DNA of 64,000 nt, taken from contig NC_018218.1 of NCBI RefSeq assembly GCF_000219625.1, positions 3,596,001 through 3,660,000 of the forward strand, in the 5' to 3' direction. Every line of letters begins with the position of its first letter. The stretch's first letter is position 1. Made by a program: the position numbers and the translations under genes. The notes under the pieces are model-generated. The model saw only the letters and a list, made by a program, of their open reading frames with translations, had not been told where the DNA came from and ran no database searches. Below, one piece after another: positions 55,022-64,000 of the stretch. Source of the stretch: Zymoseptoria tritici IPO323. Its lineage: Eukaryota; Ascomycota; Dothideomycetes; Mycosphaerellales; Mycosphaerellaceae.

Positions 55022-56364
55022 GATGATCAATTCTTTTGCAATTTCTTGTGGGCAAGAATGATTGAGAATGAGATTCTCTCAACTCCTACTTGTATCACCG
55101 CCACTCATCATGCTCCGCTCTCCTGGGTGATGAGGTGCACTCGACTACGCAATTTCCCATCCCCCATGTTACATGCCATACCATGTCTGACCACGCGATC
55201 GTGATACATGGTAACCCGTGTCCCATCGTTGCATCTCACTCTCATTCACATCCGATTACTATCGGCAGCTGATTCATGTTCCACTGGTATGGCTTCCTGA
55301 ACGAGGCCTTCCAGAGCGGCTGCACTTGTTGGAGCCGGCCATAAATTTGTATGCCAGTGTAAGGTAGTCCACGGTTGTTGTTCATCGCATGGCTGAGAGA
55401 CCCCTGATACTCCAAGGCTGACCCCAGTCGCAACACTAGCCTGTGTTCGGTAGAGCTTAGCGCTCCTCGTTTCTTATCCCGACATCACGCTTTCGATCCC
55501 GGGAGTTCTGCGAAAGAAACATGTCAGCCCTGACAGTTTGTCGCTTTCGCTCATCACACCACCGCAATGTCCGAGATTGTACTGGGTATCCTTAGCAGCT
55601 CAAGGTTTAGACACATGTCCGGTCCGGCATCATGCCACTCGTGCGCAGGGTCCATTGCTTGCCAGGAACGATAGCGAGATGAGAAGTAGGGCTGGGTGGA
55701 ACGTTCGCGACGGTCCGCATGTAGTGGTCTAGACTTCGTCGCTGTCTTCGATCATTGCACGGTGCACGGGATCGTGCCGCATGGTGTTGAAATGAGAGGC
55801 CATAGCTGAGACATCAGGTCATATCGTATCCCAGGTCCGCACGGCTTGTCGAGGTATGGGGAAGTTCGGGACGATACCGTGCCCTTCGGCAAATGCATTT
55901 CGCCCTGACCATTTGCTCGGTAGTTCGATCCCTGAGCCGATGTATGCGCTACCGATCACTCTTCAAGTTTGAATCTCTAACGACCGTCGAGGCAATTTCC
56001 GCCCCACGCGCATTGGAGGGCCTGCTTCGTCGTCCGCGCTAGCGTTGTTGTCTCACCCCTCGGGCTCTCGAGTCCTGACACCCTCGTTTTTCATCTCGCT
56101 TGTCCACTCGCCTCGTATTAATTTCGGCTTCCCTGTCTAGGGACATCTCGATACGGATACAGCGTGGAGACTCTGGAGAGCGGACGCTTCAGCTAGAAGG
56201 CGAAAATCTGGCGGAGGAGTTTCGCTTATATCTGGCCAGCGCGGACATCCATTCGTGTGAAGAGCGGACGTTTGGCCTTGTACTGATTCTTTTCATCTCC
56301 CATCTGTCCATCTGCACTCACTTTGGCTACCACACCTTTGTTTCCTCTTTCGCTTCCAAAGAAA
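55022..56364. other. Divergent promoter region between two secreted-protein genes
   Basis: 1.3 kb. No gene supported. The shared upstream region would allow joint control of the two genes, but no clear regulatory motif stands out. Confidence 0.4.
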
Positions 56365-57027
56365 ATGAAGAATACTACTCTTGCACTCGTAGCATCGCTA
56401 CTCGTAGCCTCCGGCATGTGCGGTTTCGACGTGCAAACGTTCAAAGGGATGAACGACAAGGCGGTCAGCAGGCATGCGGTGAAGAGAGATGGTGGACACT
56501 TCCTGTGGAACCCCGACAACACGGCTTATGTGAGTCGTTGATGACATGGCGGATGCACTCGAGTCGGATCTAATGCGATACGTGCAGTGTACCGACGGCA
56601 GCCAGTGCATTGGGTGGTGCGGCTTCATGGAGGATTACCTCGCCAACACGCCGAACGCGGACGGATGTGGGCAAAACAATCTCTGCTACTGCCAGGTGAG
56701 TCGTTCTATCAAAATGAGTCCAGCATTCCCATCAGCACGGATCTGACACTTCTTTGTACCGATAGACGACCGATCCGAAAGCGACTTGCGAATACATGCT
56801 TGGGCATCCAGTAGTGGATTCATGTACTCGGGTGAGTGATCACGACCGTGGTTCCAAAATCACTCATCGATTGCTGATTCTCCGCGCAGGGTGGAAGTGT
56901 TCTGGATCTTGGCTCGCAGTACGAGGGCATCTGCGTCTCTGCTTGCCAGCCAGACGACCCTCGGGAGAAGGAACACGGCGGAAACGGCATGTGCAATGCC
57001 TCGACTGATCCTTGTTTAAAGGCTTGA
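56365..57027 (+). CDS. Secreted Cys-rich protein with Kex2-type propeptide
   Basis: Four phase-0 exons: 56365-56529, 56588-56695, 56766-56831 and 56890-57027; 158 residues. MKNTTLALVASLLVASGMCG is a signal peptide. A propeptide ends at VKRD, a Kex2-like KR site about residue 42. The mature chain starts GGHFLWNPDNTAY and contains eleven cysteines, including CIGWCGFMEDY, GCGQNNLCYC and ICVSACQPDD. The exon borders fall at phase 0 between cysteine-bearing blocks, a tidy modular arrangement. No family recognised. Secretion, processing and disulphides suggest an extracellular peptide, possibly effector-like. A broken copy of exon 1 lies 1.1 kb downstream at 58137-58301, so this gene was once duplicated. 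Confidence 0.85.
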
Positions 57028-58136
57028 GCCTTCTTGGAGGTCTGGTTGAAATTGTCTGCCGTTCTTGGTGGAGCTATGCGGACTCACAGATCAGATCTTG
57101 ATCGATGTCGGTCGAGCTTCGTGTACTGACAGTCCCGGTCTTCTCAAATGCTCGGTGAGCTACCAACGGCGAATTCAGTCTATGTACTGCTGCACAATTT
57201 CGATCGACAGTTCCGCTCCAACCATTCAAGTACGTTTTCACCATCTGCCCGACCTTTTGGCAGCATGATTGCAGCCGTGGGAAACGGAGACCACTATCAG
57301 CGTCTGCATTGCCAGCGAGATACTGCTTGTCGTGAAAGTGTGCTGCAGCGCTCCCATGCTCCAATCTGATGACCATGCCATCGCCCATCGTCCCCTTGAC
57401 TGGACAGGTCTCAAACGTACAGAAGGGACGGCAAAAATCCTCAAGTGGCGTGAGCTCGCAAGGTGTCCGCACCGCGATTGTGCCGACGCACGTCCGCTCA
57501 TACCACCATTGATGGTCGAAGAGGCAGTAAAGACACCAATTTCTCGACATGCTTGCTTCTGCACAGCGTGAGCCGTGAGGGACGCATTGGCCAAACCACC
57601 CATGAAAGCTGGCCCGAGAACAATGGCCTGGTGTCAAGGTATACATGGACCATCGCATCTCGAGCCCCGTTCCGGCAACCCCCCACGTACTAATGATACG
57701 AGGTACTCCCAATCTCATTTCAACATCACTCCATCGATCCTTGTCACAATCTCGATGCAAGTCCTCGTCTCATGTTCCTCGCCTTGAATCTTGATCGACA
57801 TCGCGCCGTGCAAATTCACATGGCCTGTTGACCGCACTTCGCGCTTCCTCGACGGTGAGAATCGGACGATGGCAAGGATCGGCCTGTGACCGTTACGCTT
57901 TCCTCGTACTCTCGGGTCTGTCACCCACGGGACCACAGTTTCGCGCGGTCCTGCTCGGGTATTGAATGATCACAATTCGATGTTCCGACGAGGATGGTCT
58001 GACAGACCATGCGTTCATACCAGATGGACCATGGTGATATGAAGGGCAGTCGATCTGGTCGTGCAGTCATCTTCTTGCTCCATCACTTCTCATCAAGAAC
58101 TCAAACTTCCACATTTTCATTCCGCCGCCGGCGAAT
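57028..58136. other. Intergenic between secreted gene and its relic, with a minus-strand open frame
   Basis: The minus strand is open from 57760 to 57074 (228 codons) and includes a Cys-rich part (QCVPHGSRC, NWCLYCLFDH, FCRPFCTFETC), but it has no signal peptide, and two other frames are also partly open. I cannot decide whether it is coding, so it is noted without a call. Confidence 0.35.
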
Positions 58137-58301
58137 TGGAAGACCTCTGCTGCTGCTCTGACGTTCTCGCTCCTGATCGTCTCTGGCCGCTGCGCTTTCG
58201 GGTTGGACAAAATTCATGCAGTGTCTGAGCAGGGAACCGAAAGGCGACCGAAATTGGCGAAGAGGGACCAGTTCCTCTGGAATCCGGATAACACTGCCTT
58301 G
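58137..58301 (+). pseudogene. Relic of a second copy of the 56365 secreted-protein gene (exon 1 only)
   Basis: The stretch reads KTSAAALTFSLLIVSGRCAF then GLDKIHAVSEQG and ends LAKRDQFLWNPDNTAL followed by a GTGAGA donor. This aligns block by block with exon 1 of the gene at 56365: signal peptide, propeptide, KR processing site and the FLWNPDNTA motif, with the same donor position. The start codon is lost: the place of ATG AAG is TGG AAG, and no upstream ATG is in frame. Nothing like exons 2-4 follows in the next 800 bases. This is a 5' fragment of a duplicate that has decayed. Confidence 0.8.
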
Positions 58302-59151
58302 GTGAGATCTGCCGGGCGACCGGAACGGACGAGGGAAAGCGTCGAACTGGTCCTGACCGTCCTGGAGTCGTCGCCTTCGACCATCCGGGCGTATTGATGG
58401 CAGTGAAAGAATGCGGAGGTCAGGTCAACCATTAATTAGATAGAGTCTCGTTGTATGCATCAGATTCAGGTTCGCTGTCGGTCGTTGCGTGAAAAGTCTT
58501 TTCGTCTTGCATTGGGGCCGCCATCATTGACTGTAATATCGTCGACAAATGATGCCCGTATCGCAGCAGACATACTGTGAATTCCTGTGCCGTCCATTAT
58601 GGTTCAAATCTCGAACGCGATGACGGGACGGACGAGACATTCGCGAAGATGACCTGAGGTAGCCTTTGTCGTGGACCGTGTACGCCATTATCTCGGACCT
58701 GAAAGCTTCCATTCACCTGCCGTCCAAACAAAATCGACGCCAAGACGATAGAAACCATTGAACATCCATCTCTTCACATGAGCGATGCCATTCCTGAAAA
58801 TGTCTTCGCTGCGTCGCATGTGAAAGTCATACCTACCGTCTGAGCGTAACTCAAACATGCGTGACGCGACCGGGCGATAGCTTGTACGCAGCTGCTTCGC
58901 ACAACAATCAACATTCCACAAGCACGAAGGATGAAGCAACGACACTCTCCAAGGGCTGGTACGAACCTCGAACATTGTATGGCTCCTCACATGGCTCAGT
59001 GCATTCACTTCACCCACGAGACGCAACACGTTCACCTACCCCTACACGAGGAAGACGTTCCATGTCACGCCACAGGACTCTTGAGCTACCCCGGCTGATA
59101 CACAGAGGGCTCGCATAATCGGCACAGTCGACGACGCTCCTCCTCTGAAGC
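58302..59151. other. Intergenic, promoter of the WD40 gene
   Basis: 850 bases with no sign of the missing exons of the upstream relic. No gene supported. Confidence 0.45.
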
Positions 59152-62100
59152 ATGACCTCCGCCAACTCCTTCAACCACTCCTTACGGCTCACGCCTTCGA
59201 ACTCGCCCTTCTTCAGATCTCCCACTGCACGCTCGCCGATCAAATCTCCGCGACACGACGAACCCGGTCTGCGATTGCAAAAGGTCATTGGCACCACCAC
59301 TGCTTCCTCACATGCCTTTGCCAGTCTACCTTCGGCCGGCAAGTTTGCATTCACCGCAGGCTCGGCGGCCGTGTTGGCGACGGTGAATGACGACCTAGAT
59401 GTCGTTCAGCACTTCTTTCGCGCGAACCCGAGCTCTGGTCCAAGAGATGGAAGCAATGGCTGGCCCACGACACCTACTCAGGCCGACCCCCGAAGTCGAT
59501 TGAAAGAGCAGACACAAGCGACATCACCGAGTAACTCCATCGGTCGAGAGTGGTCAGAGTCAAACCGATCTTTGACAGCGAAGGACCGAGTCAAAGCGGC
59601 TACATCTGTTGATATCAGTCCGAATGGGAAATGGCTGGCCGTGGGAGAGACGGGATACAAACCGAGAGTGTTGTTGTTCTCGGCGAAGGACGGATCTTCA
59701 GAGACACCGATCACTACACTGGCCGAACACACTTTTGGCGTTCACGCATTGAGCTTCAGTCCGGACTCGAGGTTTCTAGCATCCCTCGGAACGGTCAATG
59801 ATGGATATCTATATGTGTGGTCCGTGGACGATCGGACTGGAGGAATGACCCTCTTCGCCAGCAACAAATGTACCACGACGATTCATGCAATGTCGTGGAT
59901 GGGCAGAAGTGTTCTGACTGTGGGGTTAAGATACGCCAAAGTCTGGCGGCCAGAGGAGGACACAGCACTCGAAGGTCGTGAAAACATTCGCAGCAGCATT
60001 CTGGTCACTCCGAGACCCAAGATGGACAGTCGACCCTCGGATTATGGGAACAGCATATCGAGTCCGCGGCATCGTGTGCTGGTGGGGAAGAACATCTTGC
60101 TAGGGGATCTGCTGGATGTGACTTTCGTTTCGATCGTCGTTCTTTCGAATTCGACGGCCATCCTGAGTGCCGAAAGTGGTGAAATTTGTCTGTTGGATGA
60201 CACCGATCGGACGCAGAGCATTAAACTGGCAGCCAATGCTGGAATGAGCATTACCTCCGCCAGGCTGGATGATGCAGGCGTGTACCATGCCTTCGGCGCC
60301 GACGACAATGCGGTCTCGTTTTCAATCGAAGAGCTTCAGAAGGGCGCCTTTGAGAAATCAGGTCGTAGGAATTCTGGATCGCTCACGAAGCTATCAGCAG
60401 TCGGTGCGCACACCGTGGCTGTTGCCGCAGTCGGCACAGCACTCGTTGAGATCAGTTCCGATCGGATCATCAGTCTGGCGAAGACGGACGACCAGCAGCG
60501 ACAGCGACGCCGACTACCAGCGCATGAGGACGCTGTGCTTGGTGTGAGAAATTTCACCTCAACGGTCCTCCCCGAAGCGGCGTTCTACACCTTCTCTGGC
60601 AATGGCACAGTACACTTCTGGACCGCTCACGGTGTTTCTGTTGCCGAGGCCATGAATGTACCGGTGGAGACATCACCCGAGATGTGGGGCATGGCCAACG
60701 GGTTGACTGCAATGACAGCTCTCCTCGACGGCACGTTCATGGCATCTGGCGACAAGTATGGGACTGTGGCACTTCTTGGGGTGGCTACAAGACGGATCGT
60801 CCACCAAGTCCGCGCTCACGCCGCCGAGATCCTAGACTTGATCACATTCGAGCGTGAAGGAGCCCACTTTCTGGCTTCGGCGAGTCGAGACCGGACAGTG
60901 CAGCTCTTCCTTGTCAAAGATCGCACCCTCGAGCTACTGCAAACCATGGATGAACATGCAGGCGCGGTCACCTCATTGTTACTCGCTCAGCATGGCACTC
61001 AGTTGCTGTCATGTTCGGCTGACCGGACTGTGGTTGTCAGAGATTCGGTCTTTCGCGATCCGCAAGATTCGGCTACACTAGCGTTCGCCATGCTACGGGC
61101 CATCACATTGAAGTCTGCCCCAGTCAGTATGTGCTTGGCATCCGAACCCAATTCGATTCTGGTATCAACGCTGGACAGATGTATCGCCAAGTACAGCACT
61201 AGCAGTGGACAGGCTGGCTTCAGCTTCAAGTGCTCTGACAACGAAGGTGGTGAGGCTGTGGTAATATCCAAGGTCATCTACGCACCTTCACTAAACGGTA
61301 ACCCTACAATCGCTGGAGTTTCGAGCGGAGACAAAAGTTTCCGATTGTACACAGAGTACGGCAATTTGATTGCTCGGGACTGGGGTCATACAGAAGGCAT
61401 TACGGATATGGCTATCGTTCAATGTCGCGATGGAGCATCAAGCTTCGTGACGGTAGCAGCAGACACGACAATATTCCTTTGGAGCAGCATGGTCGCGACT
61501 AAACTCACCGGACCACAGCCGAACAGTGCTACGGAAGGACAGAATTCTCCCGTCAGCACACCGCTCGGACCTCCTCTGAGGAAAGTCATCTCCCATTCAA
61601 ACATTGCTCGCTTGAGACGAGAGAGATCCGTAGACGGCGGGAATTTCGAGTCTCCGTTGGCAAACGCTACACCATCACGACCATCGTCCCCGCCCAAGAT
61701 GCGTAAGAAGACTTCACGAGCATCTCTGGCCCAGACTCCACGACTAGAACCTGTCTCTCGACCAAGCTACGATTCGTCACGACGGAAAACTTTCAACCGA
61801 TCTCCTTCTCCACCCAGTCCACGCAATACTCACACAAAAGACGTCAAGAAACGTCAGTCCCTGGGCGCGAATCTTCGCTCTAAAAGCAGCGAAAGCATAC
61901 GCCCGAGCTCTGCAGTCACCTCCAACAGCAGTACCGGCTTCGGGAGTCTGACCGGCTCCACGGAATCCGTCTGCCGCACTCTCCGGGCATACCGGAAGAA
62001 ACTCACCACCACCGCAGCCAGCGAAAGCATTCCTCCCGACTCCCTTCGTGAACTCGAAAAGGAACTCAAACTCACCGCCAAAGTCGTCGGCGAACGCTCA

Positions 62101-62403
62101 CACCGTAGTAACATCGACGAGGCGACACTCGCCAAGCTCCTCGATCAGGCGTCGTTGAAGTTTGCGGGCTTGGTCGACGAGCAGATCAAGGCAAGGGTGG
62201 AGAGAGAGCTGGGGAATCGAACTCATGAAGATGCTCCGCCATCACCGCCGCCTCCGGTTCCGCCGCTGCCGACGACATTTAACAAGACGCTGGGATCAAT
62301 GGCGGAGGTAGAGGAGACGAAGACGCCGGAGAAGATAGAGAGATTGCATACCGCCCCTGGCGCGCGGGACACGACGAGGTCTGCTTCTTCACGCGGGAGG
62401 TAG
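59152..62403 (+). CDS. Large WD40-repeat protein (MABP1/WDR62-like)
   Basis: Single exon, 1083 residues. WD40 propellers fill about residues 60-790: examples are VKAATSVDISPNGKWLAVGE, FGVHALSFSPDSRFLASLGT, AEILDLITFEREGAHFLASA with DRTVQLF, and AGAVTSLLLAQHGTQLLSCS with ADRTVVV, enough for two propellers. The C-terminal third is Ser/Pro/Arg-rich, then a helical piece (VCRTLRAYRKKLTT and PPDSLRELEKELKLTAKVVG) and a poly-Pro tract. Family knowledge: the layout and the repeat sequences resemble animal MABP1/WDR62, scaffolds for JNK signalling and spindle function; fungal relatives are little studied. No signal peptide. WD40 identity is certain, the MABP1 link likely. Confidence 0.88.
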   Translation: MTSANSFNHSLRLTPSNSPFFRSPTARSPIKSPRHDEPGLRLQKVIGTTTASSHAFASLPSAGKFAFTAGSAAVLATVNDDLDVVQHFFRANPSSGPRDGSNGWPTTPTQADPRSRLKEQTQATSPSNSIGREWSESNRSLTAKDRVKAATSVDISPNGKWLAVGETGYKPRVLLFSAKDGSSETPITTLAEHTFGVHALSFSPDSRFLASLGTVNDGYLYVWSVDDRTGGMTLFASNKCTTTIHAMSWMGRSVLTVGLRYAKVWRPEEDTALEGRENIRSSILVTPRPKMDSRPSDYGNSISSPRHRVLVGKNILLGDLLDVTFVSIVVLSNSTAILSAESGEICLLDDTDRTQSIKLAANAGMSITSARLDDAGVYHAFGADDNAVSFSIEELQKGAFEKSGRRNSGSLTKLSAVGAHTVAVAAVGTALVEISSDRIISLAKTDDQQRQRRRLPAHEDAVLGVRNFTSTVLPEAAFYTFSGNGTVHFWTAHGVSVAEAMNVPVETSPEMWGMANGLTAMTALLDGTFMASGDKYGTVALLGVATRRIVHQVRAHAAEILDLITFEREGAHFLASASRDRTVQLFLVKDRTLELLQTMDEHAGAVTSLLLAQHGTQLLSCSADRTVVVRDSVFRDPQDSATLAFAMLRAITLKSAPVSMCLASEPNSILVSTLDRCIAKYSTSSGQAGFSFKCSDNEGGEAVVISKVIYAPSLNGNPTIAGVSSGDKSFRLYTEYGNLIARDWGHTEGITDMAIVQCRDGASSFVTVAADTTIFLWSSMVATKLTGPQPNSATEGQNSPVSTPLGPPLRKVISHSNIARLRRERSVDGGNFESPLANATPSRPSSPPKMRKKTSRASLAQTPRLEPVSRPSYDSSRRKTFNRSPSPPSPRNTHTKDVKKRQSLGANLRSKSSESIRPSSAVTSNSSTGFGSLTGSTESVCRTLRAYRKKLTTTAASESIPPDSLRELEKELKLTAKVVGERSHRSNIDEATLAKLLDQASLKFAGLVDEQIKARVERELGNRTHEDAPPSPPPPVPPLPTTFNKTLGSMAEVEETKTPEKIERLHTAPGARDTTRSASSRGR

Positions 62404-62610
62404 CATTACTTCTAGGCGTTTGGACGATATACCCCTTTGTTTGTTAAGAATTCATCTTTCTATCCGGTTTCTGGCACCGTCACCAGTTCGCTCCTGAATT
62501 TGCTGATGGAAGACTCGTCAAGATATGATCCCTCTCCATACCGTGGTTACTCCTTGGGTGACGGTGACTTTGTCGACCTTCGCTCGTATGCCGACTGAGA
62601 TGCCCGAACC
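62404..62610. other. 3' flank of the WD40 gene
   Basis: Short AT-richer tail directly after the stop, including TTTGTTTGTTAAGAATTC, consistent with a 3' UTR. No feature beyond that. Confidence 0.45.
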
Positions 62611-63400
62611 TGTGCCGGTCCGACTATCAAGGCCAGGTAGTGTACGTGACACAGCTAGTCAAGCTGGCATGCTAGCTTACCTGTCTCCTTGACAAGACGC
62701 TCAATCAATGTACATGTGCGACTGACAACACTTACCTAGATACGGTGGTATGACCATGTGTATGAAGGCTCGCGAGGCCTGCTACTAAATGATCTGTACG
62801 AATACTTGTACGGCTATCAAGACGACCCGCTCCGCGACCTGCACGGCTATCAAATAGGTCCGGATGCGATATGCGTTGAGTAGACAGCCATGTAAGCCGG
62901 CATGCCATTGGACAAGTACGTCTGCTGACGTGCCTCACTGACTTACCCGCACAGCCATCTAGACCGGCACGCCAATGTGACATGCACGGCTATCAAGCTT
63001 GCCAGCCCAGCAGGCATGCACGGCTATCAAGGCGTGCAGATCAGGTTCCTTGTACAGCTATTTGATCTGGCATGACAACGTCGATGTACGGCTAACAAGA
63101 CGTGCAGATAACTTAGTTGGACCGATATTGAGGCCGGCATAGCAAAGGATATGGACGCCTATTGAGACGTGCAGGTAAGATAATAGTACACCTTTTCAGA
63201 CCGACATGCCAGCGTACTTGTACAGCTGTTCGACCCGACTTGCCAACTTGCATGACATGTGCGGCTACTAAGGTGTGCAAGTAACGTACATGTACAGCTA
63301 TATAAGCCGTCCAACCACCGTACATGCACAACCAACGTGAGCAGGTAGCTTACTTGAATGTGACCGGCGTGCCACCGTATCTGGCCTGGTTTCGGGCATG
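62611..63400. repeat. Degenerate minisatellite of about 34-bp units
   Basis: About 800 bases made of diverged copies of two alternating half-units. One resembles TGTACGGCTATCAAGACGTG followed by CAGGTAA; the other resembles TGTACAGCTATTCGACCGGC followed by ATGCCA. Clear GGCTATCAA-type copies begin near 62811, 62844, 62989, 63020, 63089, 63155 and 63262, and their spacings are roughly multiples of 31-36 bases. GGCATGCC-like and GTACA/TGTAC palindromic cores recur. There is no long open frame. It is too diverged to be a recent expansion. Confidence 0.75.
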
Positions 63401-63752
63401 TCTCGGCAGAGACTTTCCTTATTTGCCATCCAGCGTTCGACTCTCGGAGGGCAATGAGGGTGGCGGCCGGCGGCCGACCTCGACAGGCGATCGGATATCA
63501 AGATGTCCAAGGCGAGGGCGAGGCTGGCTTCTTACAGGAGGATACCGTTGAGCTTGACAAACGACTCGATCCTTGCCAGGCGAGGCCAGAGTAGGAGAAT
63601 AGTTCGACCTCCGCCGCTGGTCCAGAAAGGTAAGAAATGGTAAAGCGACTTGAAATGTCAACCTGGGTATGGTTTTGTTTTGCTCACTCCAATACATCCG
63701 GGTAAACTCAGAGCGGAGAGAATTTCGGCCAGTCTTTACCGCACAGACGATC
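63401..63752. other. Intergenic, 3' flank of the right-edge gene
   Basis: No gene supported. The minus frame 63419-63814 overlaps the end of the next gene and looks like a shadow. Confidence 0.4.
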
Positions 63753-64000
63753 TCAATCAGGTCCAGGTCCAGAGCGACCACCGTTTTTAGACATCGGCCC
63801 ACCCCTCCTCCCACCCTCCTTCCTCCTCTGCATAGACATACTCATCCTCGGCCTCGCCCTCTGCAAATGCTTCGGCACCTTCTTCGGCCCACCCAACAAC
63901 CACGCATTCATCGGCTTTCGCACTCCGATGAACTTGCCCTTGGGCGTGAAGACTTCCACTTCAGGGACGTCCACCGCCGTATCGATGCCATCGAAAGAGT
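63753..64000 (-). CDS. 3' end of an unidentified gene, cut by the right edge
   Basis: The minus strand is open from beyond 64000 to the stop at 63753. Readable residues include DGIDTAVDVPEVEVFTPKGK then FIGVRKPMNAWLLGGPKK, followed by a strongly basic Arg/Gly/Met-rich tail (RARPRMSMSMQRRKEGGRR). In another frame the same tail reads as a very acidic stretch (EGAEAFAEGEAEDEYVYAEE), so which frame is used after about 63880 depends on an intron or boundary I cannot see. Too little is present to name it. Confidence 0.55.
   Translation of the reverse strand, partial: SFDGIDTAVDVPEVEVFTPKGKFIGVRKPMNAWLLGGPKKVPKHLQRARPRMSMSMQRRKEGGRRGGPMSKNGGRSGPGPD

Noticed and set aside
62611..63400. Repeats considered as a CRISPR array.
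   Set aside because: Eukaryotic context, copies too diverged, no constant repeat with unique spacers.

Overview
The window is nuclear DNA of a filamentous ascomycete. Short GT-AG introns of about 45-130 bases are frequent, many with CTAAC/CTGAC-type branch points. Typical fungal families are present: DUF3425 bZIP, Y-family polymerase, App1 phosphatase, peroxisomal half-ABC transporter and small secreted Cys-rich proteins. A Tc1/mariner element carries the marks of repeat-induced point mutation (RIP). The overall look suits a dothideomycete, possibly Mycosphaerellales, but the placement is inference. I rebuilt exon structures by hand from splice signals and reading phase. Where I give exon limits, the phases close unless stated.

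Layout. 0-16 kb is housekeeping: APP1 (cut by the left edge), an SDR oxidoreductase, RFC1 and mitochondrial ribosomal protein L16 sharing a 332-base divergent promoter, a coiled-coil protein, a zinc-finger-like protein and a peroxisomal ABC half-transporter. 16-23 kb holds a Gly-zipper protein, a Thr-rich secreted protein, a Ser/Thr-rich protein with two PP1-docking-like motifs, and a complete but dead Tc1/mariner transposon (21128-22741) with inverted repeats and TA duplication. 23-45 kb holds a polymerase iota-like translesion polymerase, a bHLH factor, a GAS2/GAR cytoskeletal protein, a tandem pair sharing an unusual C-terminal module, a DUF2470 membrane protein, a sterol-desaturase-family protein, a bZIP-DUF3425 factor and a large alpha/beta hydrolase.

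45-59 kb is gene-poor and looks accessory. It has four small secreted Cys-rich protein genes, all easily missed because their exons are tiny. It also has a class II-like haem peroxidase, a SREBP-type bHLH factor and a start-less relic of one secreted gene. Two genes here carry what read as small frameshifting indels: 10 bp in the peroxidase and 2 bp in a secreted protein. 59-62.4 kb is a large WD40 protein. About 62.6-63.4 kb is a degenerate minisatellite of roughly 34-bp units, and the right edge cuts the 3' end of another gene.

The genes do not form an obvious pathway. The parts most likely to be new are the secreted-protein island with its decaying members and the paired genes with the shared beta-rich C-terminal module. 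I had no database access; family names come from motif recognition.
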